This document shows, one piece after another, positions 26,088-35,169 of a stretch of DNA of 64,000 bases. How positions within the stretch are numbered: the stretch's first letter is position 1; every line of letters begins with the position of its first letter. Position numbers and translations under genes: made by a program. The stretch lies in contig NC_021658.1 of NCBI RefSeq assembly GCF_000418325.1, positions 1,612,001 through 1,676,000 of the forward strand, in the 5' to 3' direction. The stretch is from Sorangium cellulosum So0157-2 (GTDB lineage Bacteria > Myxococcota_A > Polyangia > Polyangiales > Polyangiaceae). The notes below the pieces were generated by a model that saw only the letters and a list, made by a program, of their open reading frames with translations, had not been told where the DNA came from and did no database searches.

Positions 26088-26404
26088 GGTGGCTCCTTCG
26101 AGGTCGGGCGGCGGCAAGCGCGCGGGCCTGAGCCCGCCACATGATAGCCACTGGCCGCGGGGCGCGCGGCCGAATCGACGATGCAGCCTCGTCGTCGAGG
26201 GCGCCCGGCGCGGCGCGCCAGCCTCTCCGCGCAGGCGTGAGCAGCGATGGCGACGCGCGTCACGCGGCGTCGCCTGCGGCGCGCGTCACGCGCGCGCGTC
26301 ACGCGCGGCGTCGCCTGCGGCGCGCGTCACGCGGCGTCGCCTGCGGCGCGCGTCACGCGGCGTCGCCTGCGGCGCGCGTCACGCGGCGCACCGCACCGCC
26401 GGGC
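26068..26404. other. Intergenic region with mini-ORF and 26-bp repeats
   Basis: 337 bases upstream of the RsbR-like gene and downstream of the sugar-binding lipoprotein gene. It holds the 7-codon frame at 26064-26087 and the tandem repeats at 26264-26382. No other gene is visible. Confidence 0.55.
26264..26382. repeat. 26-bp GC-rich tandem repeats
   Basis: Unit GCGGCGTCGCCTGCGGCGCG + CGTCAC at 26264-26289, 26331-26356 and 26357-26382, a 28-base variant at 26303-26330 and a 13-base partial at 26290-26302. Each unit can fold back on itself (CGCCTGCGGCG). Confidence 0.85.
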
Positions 26405-27508
26405 TCAGGGGAGCAGGCTGCAGTCGGACAGGGGCGTCCGGTAGTCCATCGCCTGGGTATTGCGCTCGAACTCGTCCAGGTTGTTCGGACAGACGACGTA
26501 CCAGCCAGCGTCGGTGAAGGGGTCCACGCGCCGATCGGTGGTGACCAGGTCGTACGCCAGCATCACGGTGTCGTAGCCCCAGCCGAACAGCTTCTGGCCG
26601 AGGAGCACGTCGACGTAGCCGGCGCGCATGCGATCCAGGTACTCCGGCAGCGTATCGAACGCGACCGAGTGGATCTCCTTCGCCATCGCCTTCTCGGCGA
26701 GCAGCGGCGCGTGGGCCGCGAGGTCCGGCTCGCCGAGGAGCTTGCTGTAGGAGAAGAAGAAGCCCGTGATCTCCGGGTCGTCCTCCAGCGCCTGCTGCGC
26801 CTGCTGCGTGCAGAAGGGGTCTTGGTAGTCGCAGCAGAGGCAGGGGAGGGTCGCGGCGTTCGTCATGCCCGGGTATCTCTTCAGCGCCTCGGAGAAGCCG
26901 GCGGTCCGGTCGATGAAGGTCCCCGCGGCGGTGGGGGTGTAGCCGCCGTCCCCGTTCTCTTCCATCATCGTCTGGAAGGCGATCTTCCCGGTCTTCCCGT
27001 TGATGGTCGCGAGCGCGTCCATGAGGAAGGCGGCAGCGGCCTTGTTGTCCATGCCGTAGTAGGTGTGGCGCTTGCTGTTCGGCGCGTCGCCGCCGTACGT
27101 GACGACCTTGATGCCGGCGTCCACGGCCCGGTTGATGATGTCGTTCTCGCAGACCCCGTCGAAGACGTCGACGGAGATGGCGTCGACCTTCCTGGCGATG
27201 ACCTCTTCCAGCACCGCCATCTGCGGCCGGGAGAAGTAGCACTCGTCGTCGGAATCCTTCGGATCGCCGTTCTCGTCGAGCTCCGGGCACTCGGGATCCA
27301 GGATCATCACCTCGACCGGGCGCGCGCTCGTGGCCGCGAGCTCCGTGCTCGCCTGCCTGGCGCCCTCGCGCCCGAGGTCGTGGAATCGATTGCACTTGTT
27401 GTGCGTGATATAGGCGATGGTGATCGGCTCACCCGTCGCGCTCTCGCTGTCGCTGCAGGCGAGCAGGCTGGTCGCCAGGAGAATACCGGAGAATGTTTGA
27501 TGGCGCAT
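26405..27508 (-). CDS. Sugar-type periplasmic substrate-binding lipoprotein
   Basis: 367 residues. A lipoprotein signal ends at SLLAC. The rest matches the Peripla_BP_4 (ribose/galactose-binding) fold: an initial strand ITIAYITHNKCNRF, the segment VDAISVDVFDG and the hinge strand IKVVTYGGD. An odd insertion with a CLCCDYQ Cys cluster and an acidic stretch near residue 90 set it apart. GGAGGGG precedes ATG 27508. No permease or ATPase gene is near; it is the last of a co-directional run that contains a TonB receptor and kinases, so a sensing role is likely. Ligand unknown. Confidence 0.8.
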   Translation of the reverse strand: MRHQTFSGILLATSLLACSDSESATGEPITIAYITHNKCNRFHDLGREGARQASTELAATSARPVEVMILDPECPELDENGDPKDSDDECYFSRPQMAVLEEVIARKVDAISVDVFDGVCENDIINRAVDAGIKVVTYGGDAPNSKRHTYYGMDNKAAAAFLMDALATINGKTGKIAFQTMMEENGDGGYTPTAAGTFIDRTAGFSEALKRYPGMTNAATLPCLCCDYQDPFCTQQAQQALEDDPEITGFFFSYSKLLGEPDLAAHAPLLAEKAMAKEIHSVAFDTLPEYLDRMRAGYVDVLLGQKLFGWGYDTVMLAYDLVTTDRRVDPFTDAGWYVVCPNNLDEFERNTQAMDYRTPLSDCSLLP

Positions 27509-27599
27509 GAACCCCCTCCACGCTCGAGAATCAAGAGAGCAGACAAGAACGATAGTGCGATCGGGTGAGAGATGTTTGGCTGTCGACGCTCGGCGTCCA

Positions 27600-27953
27600 T
27601 CACGGTTCGTCGCCGCCATGACCGCCTGTCCCGCCGACGCCGCCGCCTCCGCCGTGACCGCCTGTCCCGCCGTGACCGCCTGTCCCGCCGGTGCCGCCGT
27701 GACCGCCTGTCCCGCCGCCGTGCGTGTCCGCGCCGCCGCCGCCCCCGCCGCCGGTCGAGGTGGTCCCGCTCGCGCGGGAGGAGCTCGCGGAGACGCCCGT
27801 GTCCACGCAATTCGGGTTGTCGACCTCGACGTAACAGCCCACCTCGACAGGGTGGCCGACCTCGATGCAGCCCCACGAAAGGAGGCACGCGGCGGCCGAC
27901 GAGCCGACCAGGAACGAGGAGAGGATCGGTCTCTTCTTCACCGCAAAGCTCAC
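27600..27953 (-). CDS. Glycine/histidine-rich lipoprotein
   Basis: 117 residues. The signal peptide ends at LLSWGC. A short Cys-containing segment (VEVGCYVEVDNPNC) is followed by a tail of Gly-Gly-x-Gly-His repeats to the C-terminus. The His-rich tail could bind metal, but this is a guess from composition. The start overlaps the TonB receptor stop by 4 bases, so the two are co-translated. The repetitive DNA (units of about CGTGACCGCCTGTCCCGCCG) suggests the tail length changes easily. Confidence 0.7.
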   Translation of the reverse strand: MSFAVKKRPILSSFLVGSSAAACLLSWGCIEVGHPVEVGCYVEVDNPNCVDTGVSASSSRASGTTSTGGGGGGGADTHGGGTGGHGGTGGTGGHGGTGGHGGGGGVGGTGGHGGDEP

Positions 27954-30379
27954 GGCAAACCTCCCAGGGGCGCGCGCGAGGCCGTCGCGCGGGAGGACGG
28001 CCCGGCCGCCGCGGGCGGGCCGGCGGCGGCGTCATCGCCGCCCAGGTGAAGCTCGATCCCGGCGAAGACCGTGAGCCGGTTCGTCAGCGCGAAATCCGCG
28101 CTGGGGCCGCGCTCCACGAGGTAGCGAGGCTGTCCCTGGTTGGGGCCGACGACGTAGGGCTCGTAGGCCGAGAACGCGTATTGACCGCCGAGCGTGTACC
28201 CGGCGCCCTTCACCCCGGGCAACGCGCCCGTCAGCGCCGCGCGGAGCTCGAGCTGCGGCGACACCTCGGGGCGCGGGGCGATGTTCGACGGATTGCCGCC
28301 ATAATACGCCTGATCCGCGATCCGGCGGCCCATGTACGCGGCCGCCAGCGACACGGCGCCGGCGCCGATCTCGTACGAGACGTGCGCGTTGCCGTACACC
28401 GACGGCGCGACGGTGAGGGGGACCTCGTCGCCGACGCCGAACCGCGCGTTGTCCTCGATCTGCTTCGCCGACATGCGGCGCCGCGTCACCGCGAACGTGG
28501 AGTTCGCGCCGACGCGCAGCCGCCGCTCGAGGAAGCTCGCCTCGAACCCGAGGTTCGCGCCGTAGTTCCGGATGCCCGGTACGTTCTTGAAGCTCGAGAC
28601 GCTGGGCGCCTTGGCCTTCACGATCTGGAGCTCGATGACGTCCCGCCAGGTCGAGGCGAAGCCGCCGGCCGTGATCGCGTACGCGCCGGTCCGGAACGAC
28701 GACACCGCCTCCACCGACGAGACCTTCTCCGGCTTGAGGCCGTCCGGGTTCGGCAGGAGCCTGCCGCTCAGCATGTAGAGCTCGACGAAGCTGGGCGCGC
28801 GGAACGCGCTCGAATAGATGAGCTTGAGCGAGACGCGATCGTCCGGCTCGGCGATCAGCGCGGCGCGCGGCGAGATCGCGGCCGGCAGGTGCTCGAGCGG
28901 GATGCGCGAGTCGAGGTCGACCCGGATGCCCGCGTTGAGCGCGATGGGCCGGAAAGGGCGCAGCGTCTGCTGCACGTAGGCCCCGAGCGCGGCCTCGTCC
29001 TCGAGGCGGTGCCCGCCGCCGTGCCAGCGCGTGGACGCGGGGTCGGAGCCGTAGCTCTTGCCCGTGAGCTCGTCGAACGCGACGATCTCGTACGCGGACG
29101 TGCGGAGGCGCCCGTCGACGCCCGCCAGGGTCGAGAAGGCGCCGTCGCCCGCCCAGTCGATCACCGCCTGGAGCTCCAGCCCGACCCAGCGGGAGAGGAA
29201 CAGCGCCTCCTTCCGGCAGGGCCCGGACGGCCCGCGCGGGCACTGCTCGGGATCGCTCACGCTGAGCGGCACGTTCGGCACGAGCGCGTCGTGGCCGACG
29301 ACGTAGCGCGAGCGCAGGAGGCGGCTGTACCCGAAATACGCGCGCGCCACGCCCTCGAGCCGCTCGCTCAGGCGGGCGCGGTAGCGCACGCTGGCCAGGG
29401 AGAGCGACTGCGTGTTGCTGTTGTGCGCGTCGTCGTAGGCGCCGACGCGGTTCTCGTAGAGATCCATCTGGGGCGCCGCCCACACCGAGCGCGTCACCTG
29501 CGCGGCGGCGCTCAGGTCGCCGACGTCGACGCGCAGGTACGCGCCCGCCTTGCGGCGGAACCACTGCTCTTTCACCGGGCCGCCCCAGGTGCCGGGCTCG
29601 GCGTGCGAGCCGAGATCCAGCGAGGGCGCGCCGTCGGGCCCGACCGGGATGGGCTGCTTCGGGAAGGCGAAGTGCGGGCCCTTGAACGTGTGCATGTCGG
29701 CCGCCGCCACCACGCCCGCGGGCTGCCCGAGCAGCGTGAAGCTGCGCCCGAGGCTCAGCGCCACGGTGTTCTCGCCCCCGGGGCTCTCGACCGCCGGGGC
29801 CTTGATGTTCCCCGACTCGTCGAGCGGCGGCGACGCCCCGAGCATGAGCGAGGCGTGGAGGCCCTGGTGGTCGGCGGCCTTCTTCGTGACCACGTTGATG
29901 ACCCCCAGCATGGCCTGCGCGCCGTAGAGCACGGAGCCCGGCCCCAGGATCACCTCGATGTGGTCGATGGCGTCGACCGGGATGTCGTGCAGGAAGACCG
30001 CGCCGCCGCCCTGCTCGTTCACGACCATGCCGTCGAGCACGAGCAGCACGTGGCTGTTCGCGTCCCGGGTCAGCGCGACCCCGCGCGCGCCGACCTCGGG
30101 GGCCGACATGCGGTAGTGCGCAAAGACGCCGCTCCCGAGGAAGTTGAGCGCGTCGGCGAGGCGCTGGATGCCGAAGAGCTTGAGCTGCCGGCCGGTGATC
30201 ACCGACGACATGGCGGGCGCGTCGCTCGCGCGCTCCGCGGCGCGGGAGGCGCCGGACACGACGTTCTCCTCGAGGATCTCGAGGAGGGAGCTGACGTCCT
30301 CGGCCCGCGCCTCGCGCGAGGCGGCGGTCGACCACGCGAGCGACGCTGTGCAGAGCAGTGCCAAACCGGGCGAGCGCAC
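27950..30379 (-). CDS. TonB-dependent outer-membrane receptor
   Basis: 809 residues from GTG 30379. A Sec signal (about 1-26, cut after EARA) is followed by a plug domain (about 35-180: VITGRQLKLFGIQ, VLLVLDGMVVNE, IEVILGPGSVLYG, ALLGVINVVT-like region) and a 22-strand-type beta barrel to the end (conserved YSSAFRAPSFVELY). Such receptors import siderophores, cobalamin or sugars using TonB. Here it lies directly after a YfiR-like gene and overlaps a small lipoprotein gene, inside a kinase-containing operon, which is typical of myxobacterial YfiR/TonB-receptor/kinase clusters. It may act as a sensor or uptake receptor; the ligand is unknown. Confidence 0.88.
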   Translation of the reverse strand: MRSPGLALLCTASLAWSTAASREARAEDVSSLLEILEENVVSGASRAAERASDAPAMSSVITGRQLKLFGIQRLADALNFLGSGVFAHYRMSAPEVGARGVALTRDANSHVLLVLDGMVVNEQGGGAVFLHDIPVDAIDHIEVILGPGSVLYGAQAMLGVINVVTKKAADHQGLHASLMLGASPPLDESGNIKAPAVESPGGENTVALSLGRSFTLLGQPAGVVAAADMHTFKGPHFAFPKQPIPVGPDGAPSLDLGSHAEPGTWGGPVKEQWFRRKAGAYLRVDVGDLSAAAQVTRSVWAAPQMDLYENRVGAYDDAHNSNTQSLSLASVRYRARLSERLEGVARAYFGYSRLLRSRYVVGHDALVPNVPLSVSDPEQCPRGPSGPCRKEALFLSRWVGLELQAVIDWAGDGAFSTLAGVDGRLRTSAYEIVAFDELTGKSYGSDPASTRWHGGGHRLEDEAALGAYVQQTLRPFRPIALNAGIRVDLDSRIPLEHLPAAISPRAALIAEPDDRVSLKLIYSSAFRAPSFVELYMLSGRLLPNPDGLKPEKVSSVEAVSSFRTGAYAITAGGFASTWRDVIELQIVKAKAPSVSSFKNVPGIRNYGANLGFEASFLERRLRVGANSTFAVTRRRMSAKQIEDNARFGVGDEVPLTVAPSVYGNAHVSYEIGAGAVSLAAAYMGRRIADQAYYGGNPSNIAPRPEVSPQLELRAALTGALPGVKGAGYTLGGQYAFSAYEPYVVGPNQGQPRYLVERGPSADFALTNRLTVFAGIELHLGGDDAAAGPPAAAGPSSRATASRAPLGGLP

Positions 30380-30380
30380 G

Positions 30381-30956
30381 TCAGTAGATCCTTGCCAGTT
30401 TGAGGATGGACGCCGGGAAATCGATGCGCTGGGCCCGGGCCTGCGCGAGGTTGATGCTCATGCGCGGCTTGCCGTTCGCGACGTCGACGCCGAGCACGGC
30501 GCCCTGCGCGACGTAGGGCTCGACGGCCGCGAAGCTCAAGACGCCGGTGTCCGCGAGCGCGCCGCGGATGGCGGCGACGTCCTTCGCGAGCCCGGAGGAG
30601 ATGTAGACGACGTGGATGTCGCGCGCGCGGCACGCGGCGGCGAGCTCGGGCGCGCTCGAGTACTCGACGGCCTCGACGCGGATCGGCCGGTCGCGCACCT
30701 TGCCGATGTCGAGGAGCGCCCGCCTCATCTGGTGCGCGGCGCTCGCCGAGTCGGCGTCGCGCGCCCTCGTGAGCAGCAGGAAGGAGACCTGCGCCTTCAC
30801 CCGCTCCGGGAAGCCCCGGTCGTACGGCAGGATGCGCGTGACGATCTCCGCCTGCACGTCGAAGGGCGCCGTCGCCGTCTCGGCCCGCGCGCGGCGCGGG
30901 GCGAGGGCGGCCGCGGCGAGGAGGCCGAGCACGAAGGCGCGCCGGCAGAGCGTCAC
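30381..30956 (-). CDS. YfiR-family (DUF4154) periplasmic protein
   Basis: 191 residues from GTG 30956, overlapping the receiver stop (GTGA). A signal peptide (about 1-25) precedes a globular domain with the family end signature: VEPYVAQGAVLGV, then MSINLAQARAQRIDFPASILKLA. YfiR proteins are periplasmic and control a partner membrane signalling enzyme. A diguanylate cyclase is not present here; the adjacent CheA-like kinase with a periplasmic domain is the more likely partner (inference). Confidence 0.8.
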   Translation of the reverse strand: MTLCRRAFVLGLLAAAALAPRRARAETATAPFDVQAEIVTRILPYDRGFPERVKAQVSFLLLTRARDADSASAAHQMRRALLDIGKVRDRPIRVEAVEYSSAPELAAACRARDIHVVYISSGLAKDVAAIRGALADTGVLSFAAVEPYVAQGAVLGVDVANGKPRMSINLAQARAQRIDFPASILKLARIY

Positions 30957-31363
30957 GCCCTGCGTTCCTTGGCGCGGGCGAGGCCGGAGAGCTTGCGGAT
31001 GCGGAGCGCCGCCTCCACCTGCGGGGTGAGGGCGAGGAGATCGCCCTTCCTGCCGAAGACGCCGTCGAAGCCGAGCTCCGCGTACCGGGCCCCGGCCTTG
31101 GCGTCGGTCGTGTAGAGGTAGAAGAGCGGCGGCCGCTCGGTCGCGGGCACCGCCGCCTTGAGCGAGCGCAGGACGGCGCCGCCGTCGAGGCCCGGCATGA
31201 AGAAGTCGATGATGACCAGATCGCAGCCGCGCAGGTGGCGGGCGGTGCCGACGAGCTGCGTCGTCGTGACGACGTCGTAGCCGGCGCTCGACAGCTCGAC
31301 GCGGATCCGCATCAGCACGATCTCGCTGTCATCGATCACCAGGATGCGTCCGCCGTGTGCCAT
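30953..31363 (-). CDS. Single-domain response regulator
   Basis: 136 residues, receiver domain only. The acidic pair (VIDDSE), phosphoacceptor Asp53 (VIIDFFMPGLDG), Thr in LYTTDAK and Lys in FGRKGD are present. The usual Lys-Pro is Lys-Gly here. There is no output domain. It starts 4 bases after the CheA-like kinase ends and overlaps the YfiR-like gene, so it is the probable direct partner of that kinase. The basic tail (RKLSGLARAKERRA) may matter for interactions. Confidence 0.85.
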   Translation of the reverse strand: MAHGGRILVIDDSEIVLMRIRVELSSAGYDVVTTTQLVGTARHLRGCDLVIIDFFMPGLDGGAVLRSLKAAVPATERPPLFYLYTTDAKAGARYAELGFDGVFGRKGDLLALTPQVEAALRIRKLSGLARAKERRA

Positions 31364-31367
31364 CGGT

Positions 31368-33608
31368 TCAATCTCCGTCGCTGAGGGGAACGGCCCGGTC
31401 GCGGGGCCGGATCACGAACGCCGTCCCGGCCCGGCGCGAGGCGTCCACCTCGATGAGCCAGCCGACCGAGAGGAGGTCGGCGCGGACCGCCGAGAGGCCG
31501 ACGCCGCGGCCGGCCAGGTCGCTCACGTCGCCCTTCGTGCTCACGCCGGGGGCGAACGGGAGCTCGCGCGCGCGGCGCAGATCGGTCGGGTCGACGCCGG
31601 CGCGCGCCGCGAGGGCGGGGAGGTCGAGCCCCCGGCCGTCGTCCTCGACGACGATCGTGGGCAGCGGCTGCGCCTCGGCGCAGACGGCGCGGATCACGCC
31701 GAGCTCGGGCTTGCCCGCCTGGGCGCGCGCGTCGGGGGCCTCGATGCCGTGGGCGATCGCGTTGCGCACCAGGTGGATGAGCACGCCCGGGAGCAGGCCG
31801 GCCAGATCGGCGGGGACGGGGACCTCGCGGCCCTCGATCTCGAGGCGGGCGCGCTTGCCCTCCCTCTCGGCCCAGCGGGGGACGCGCTCGACCAGCGGCG
31901 CGAGCACCTCGCCGAACGGACGGGCCGCGAGGCGGCGGGCGATCTCGGCGGCCTCGCCGCCCTGCCGGGCGAGGAGCTCGCCCAGCCGGCTCACGTCGGT
32001 GCGGCGGACCGTGATCTGGTCGAGGACCGCGCGGCCCACGGGCGACGCGTCGACGAACGTCTCCTGCGCGCGCGCGAGCTCCTCCGCGACGCGCTCGAGC
32101 CGCGCGCGAAAGGCCGCCGCGCCGAGGTCGACGGAGAGCTCGTCCTCCGAGCGCGCGCGCGCCTGGACCGCGGCGAGCTCGTCCTCGAGGGTCATGACCT
32201 CGTCCGCGAGGCGCTCGAGGTCGAACGAGCGGGCCTCGCCCTTCAAGGTGTGCAGCTGCTGCAAGAGCTCGTCGAGGTCCGCGGCGCCGAGCCGCCCGCC
32301 GGCGCCCAGGATCTCGGCGCACCGGGCGACGCGCTCGCGCGAGATCTCGACGAAGCGGACGAAGACCTGGCCGCCGCCGGCGACGAGGCGGCGCATGGCC
32401 GCGATCTGGCGCGCGTGCTCCTCGTCCTTGGTCTTGACGCTCGCCTCGAGGCGCCGGAGCTCGGTCTCGTCGGTCGCGAGCAGCATGATGCGCGCGACCT
32501 GCTGGCCGGAGACGACGGGGCAGAACTCGAGCCGCAAGAACCTGCGGTCGCCCGGCGCGCGCTCGAACCAGAGCGAGCGCGGGGCGAGCTCGGCGACCTC
32601 CGGGAAGAGGTCGAGCTCCGCGCCGAACGCGGCGTCGATCCACTGCCGGAGCGCCTGGCTCTCGACGCCGAGGGGCTCGTCGCCGTAGAGGAGCTCCGCG
32701 ACGTGGCGGCCCGCCTCGGCGCGCTCGCCGAACAGCTGCCTGGCGTGCTTCGAGGCCTCGACGCCCAGCCGGCCGTCGGGGCCGAAGGCGACGATGGCCT
32801 CGCGCATGTTGTCGAAGAGCTCGCGGAGGCTCTCCGTGGCCATCTCCAGCTTGCCTTCGCGCTCGAGGATGGCGGAGCTCATCGCGTTGAAGACGTCGGC
32901 GAGCCGGCCGAGCTCGTCGTTTGTGCGGACGTGCACGCGGACGGTGCGGTCGCCCTCGCCGAGGCGCCGCGCGGCGTCGACGAGCCGCGAGAGCGGGCGC
33001 ACGATCTGCCACCGGGCGAACCCGAGGAGGAGGAAGGCGGTCACCGCGCCGACGAGCCCCGCGTATTCGAGGATGTCGCGGCGCGCCGCGGCGAACGCGG
33101 CGTTCTCGGGATCGAGGGAGAAGACGAGGGCGAGCGCCCCGAGGCGCCGCCCGTCGTCGCGCACGACCGCGCGGGCGACGCGGATCTCGCGCTCGAGGAC
33201 CTGGTTCTCGGCGCCGCGCGCGATGAAGACCGACAGGCCCTCTGGCGGATCCCCGACCTTGGCGACGGGCTCGGCGTCGCTGCCCCACGCGATCGCGCCG
33301 ATCAGCGCCCGGTTCGACCGGAGCTGGTCGAGCTCGCCCTGCGCCGCGTCGCGATCGCCGAAATCGAGCGGCGCGGTCAGGGACCCCGCGAGCAGATCCG
33401 CCATCATCGAGGCGGCGTTCGCCTTCGCCGACACGAGATCATCCCGTGTCTTTTCGATGACCTGATTGGCCACCAGCACGGTGACGCTGGTGAGGACGAC
33501 CACGGTCGCCGCCGCGAGCTTGACGCCGATGCCGAGGGGAACGCCGGCGCGCCCGGCGCGCTGCCGGTCGGGCGTCGAGGGCGTGGAGACGGCGCCGGCG
33601 TCCAGCAT
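31368..33608 (-). CDS. CheA-like hybrid sensor histidine kinase (HAMP-PAS-Hpt-HATPase)
   Basis: 746 residues. Two membrane segments (about 25-47 and 180-203) enclose a periplasmic domain of about 130 residues that could face the YfiR-like protein or the binding lipoproteins. Then come HAMP, a PAS-like domain (about 260-370), an Hpt domain with LHTLKGEARS (His453), a helical region and a CheA-type HATPase (HLVRNAIAHG, DDGRGLD, GRGVGL). No P5 domain is present. It resembles the kinase at 1104-3935, so the two are paralogues. It heads the run kinase, receiver, YfiR, TonB receptor, lipoprotein, binding protein. Confidence 0.85.
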   Translation of the reverse strand: MLDAGAVSTPSTPDRQRAGRAGVPLGIGVKLAAATVVVLTSVTVLVANQVIEKTRDDLVSAKANAASMMADLLAGSLTAPLDFGDRDAAQGELDQLRSNRALIGAIAWGSDAEPVAKVGDPPEGLSVFIARGAENQVLEREIRVARAVVRDDGRRLGALALVFSLDPENAAFAAARRDILEYAGLVGAVTAFLLLGFARWQIVRPLSRLVDAARRLGEGDRTVRVHVRTNDELGRLADVFNAMSSAILEREGKLEMATESLRELFDNMREAIVAFGPDGRLGVEASKHARQLFGERAEAGRHVAELLYGDEPLGVESQALRQWIDAAFGAELDLFPEVAELAPRSLWFERAPGDRRFLRLEFCPVVSGQQVARIMLLATDETELRRLEASVKTKDEEHARQIAAMRRLVAGGGQVFVRFVEISRERVARCAEILGAGGRLGAADLDELLQQLHTLKGEARSFDLERLADEVMTLEDELAAVQARARSEDELSVDLGAAAFRARLERVAEELARAQETFVDASPVGRAVLDQITVRRTDVSRLGELLARQGGEAAEIARRLAARPFGEVLAPLVERVPRWAEREGKRARLEIEGREVPVPADLAGLLPGVLIHLVRNAIAHGIEAPDARAQAGKPELGVIRAVCAEAQPLPTIVVEDDGRGLDLPALAARAGVDPTDLRRARELPFAPGVSTKGDVSDLAGRGVGLSAVRADLLSVGWLIEVDASRRAGTAFVIRPRDRAVPLSDGD

Positions 33609-33968
33609 CAGTCGACCGGCGCGGCAGCTCGTACCCGATGCAAGGAACGGTCGAATCCAAGAGCGTACGTCATCCGCGCCCCCACGAAAGACAAAGGCAG
33701 GTCCGGGCGCCGGCGCGCATTGTCAGCGTCCCCCCGGAGGAGCGCGGACAGGCGCACGGAGAATGCCCTTCAGTCCCCGACGGTACGTAGCTTATTTCAT
33801 ATTTGCAACAGGAATTTCCTTACCCACATTGGAAGGAGATGTCGGCTCATGGCGCCTGTTGGGTGACCCACTGATCACGGCGCGTGCCGGCGCTGGGCGG
33901 GCGGCGCGGGGCGGGCGCGGCGCTCTCATGAAGCCACGGGCGAGCTCGGGCGCTGGGCCGCGGCGCCG
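33609..33968 (-). promoter_or_regulatory. Intergenic region, likely promoter of the kinase/TonB operon
   Basis: 360 bases upstream of the CheA-like kinase. An AT-rich patch at about 33787-33835, unusual in this genome, includes TTGCAAATATGAAATAAG on the minus strand and is the most likely promoter or regulator site. No gene or repeat is seen. Confidence 0.4.
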
Positions 33969-35098
33969 CTACTGGTTCGCGTCGATCGAGAGGAGGAAAT
34001 CGTTGTAGGCGTCGACCTTGTCCCCGTGGACCACGTCGAGGCCCGTATTGACCCGGGTGCCGTCGACCATCTGCGGGGCGAGGATCTTCCTGGTCGCCTC
34101 GAGGCCGAGGTTCTTGATGCCGTAGAGGATGTAGGGCACGAGATAGCCCTGGTAGTACTGCCGCTGGATGTGCGTGGCCCGGATGCGCCCTTGCCGCATG
34201 TACTCGACGGTCATCGGATCGAAGTCGAAGGCGACGATGGGGAGCTTTGTCTCGCCCGCGGCCTCCGCGGCCATCGCGCACCGGTACGAGACGTTGAACA
34301 GGCCGAGGAGCCCCACGACGGGCGGGTCCGCCGCCTCGATCTCGGCGGTCATCCACGCGACGTCCTCGGTCTCGCCCGAGAGGTCCCAGTGGGCTTGGCC
34401 CACCACGACCTCGTAGCCGGCCGCCTCGAGCCTGTCCTGGGCGCCCTGCGTTCGCTCCAGGCCGGCGCTCCCGGCCTCGTTGGTGCTGCCGTGGAGGATC
34501 ACCGTCCCCGGGGGCGAGGCAGCATCTCGAGCAGGGTCTCCGCCGCCGTGACGCCGGCGGACTCGTTGAGGGTCCCGACGTAGATCGAGCGCTTCGAGGC
34601 CGCCACGTCGTTGTCGAGCGTCACGACGTGGACGTCATTCGCGACGGCCTCGTCGACGGCGGTGGTCTGGAGGTCGCCGAAGGGCGCGAGGCCGATCCCC
34701 TCCACGCCGTCCTCCACCGCCTGCGCGATTTGCTCGTTCTGGACCTCTTCCGGCTTCGGGCCATCCTCCGACAGCGCGATCGGCCCGATCACGCTCCCCA
34801 CGACCCCGAGCTCCGCCATGGCCCGGGTCGCGGCCGTCACGACCGGCCCCCAGAAGCCGGCGGCGTTCTTCAGCACGACCGCCATCGGCATCGTCCGGAG
34901 CGCGCTCGCGTTGATCTCGGCGACGAGGCGGTCGACCGTGTCCTCGAGCTCCACGGGCGTGAACTCGTTGTCTTGAATCGGAGCTCGCTGGATGGGCGTG
35001 ATCTGCTCGCCCGCGCCGGGGGGCTGGTCGGACGCGCACGCCGCCGTCGTCAGCGCGAGACCGAGGACCGTCGTACTCCATCGTCCAATCCGCCCCAT
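33969..35098 (-). pseudogene. Sugar-type substrate-binding lipoprotein split by a frameshift
   Basis: Two open frames, 34499-35098 and 33969-34502, together give one Peripla_BP_4 protein of about 375 residues. The first holds the lipoprotein signal (LALTTAAC) and the N-terminal lobe (FWGPVVTAATRAMAELG) and breaks off after LLEMLP. The second resumes at once with VILHGSTNEAGSAGLERTQG, the expected next strand, and ends SIDANQ. The break lies at about 34500-34515 in a C5G4 run on the minus strand; the frames also overlap as GTGA. It may be a sequencing error, a recent mutation or a site of slippage. GAGGAGGAG precedes ATG 35098. No permease or ATPase is nearby. Confidence 0.75.
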
Positions 35099-35169
35099 GA
35101 GCTGCTCCTCCTCGTCCGTCGCTCGTCGATCGTGCGCACTCCTGCGTGAAGGTCACGCTCGCCGCGAGA

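Noticed and set aside
26264..26382. Possible CRISPR array
   Set aside because: Repeats follow one another without spacers, and no cas genes are present.
33835..33870. Small plus-strand ORF with GGAAGGAG upstream of an ATG
   Set aside because: The frame stops after only a few codons and has no downstream partner; probably chance.
34499..34502. Two separate coupled genes for the split binding protein
   Set aside because: Neither half is a complete periplasmic-binding fold and the halves join seamlessly, so a frameshift is the better reading.
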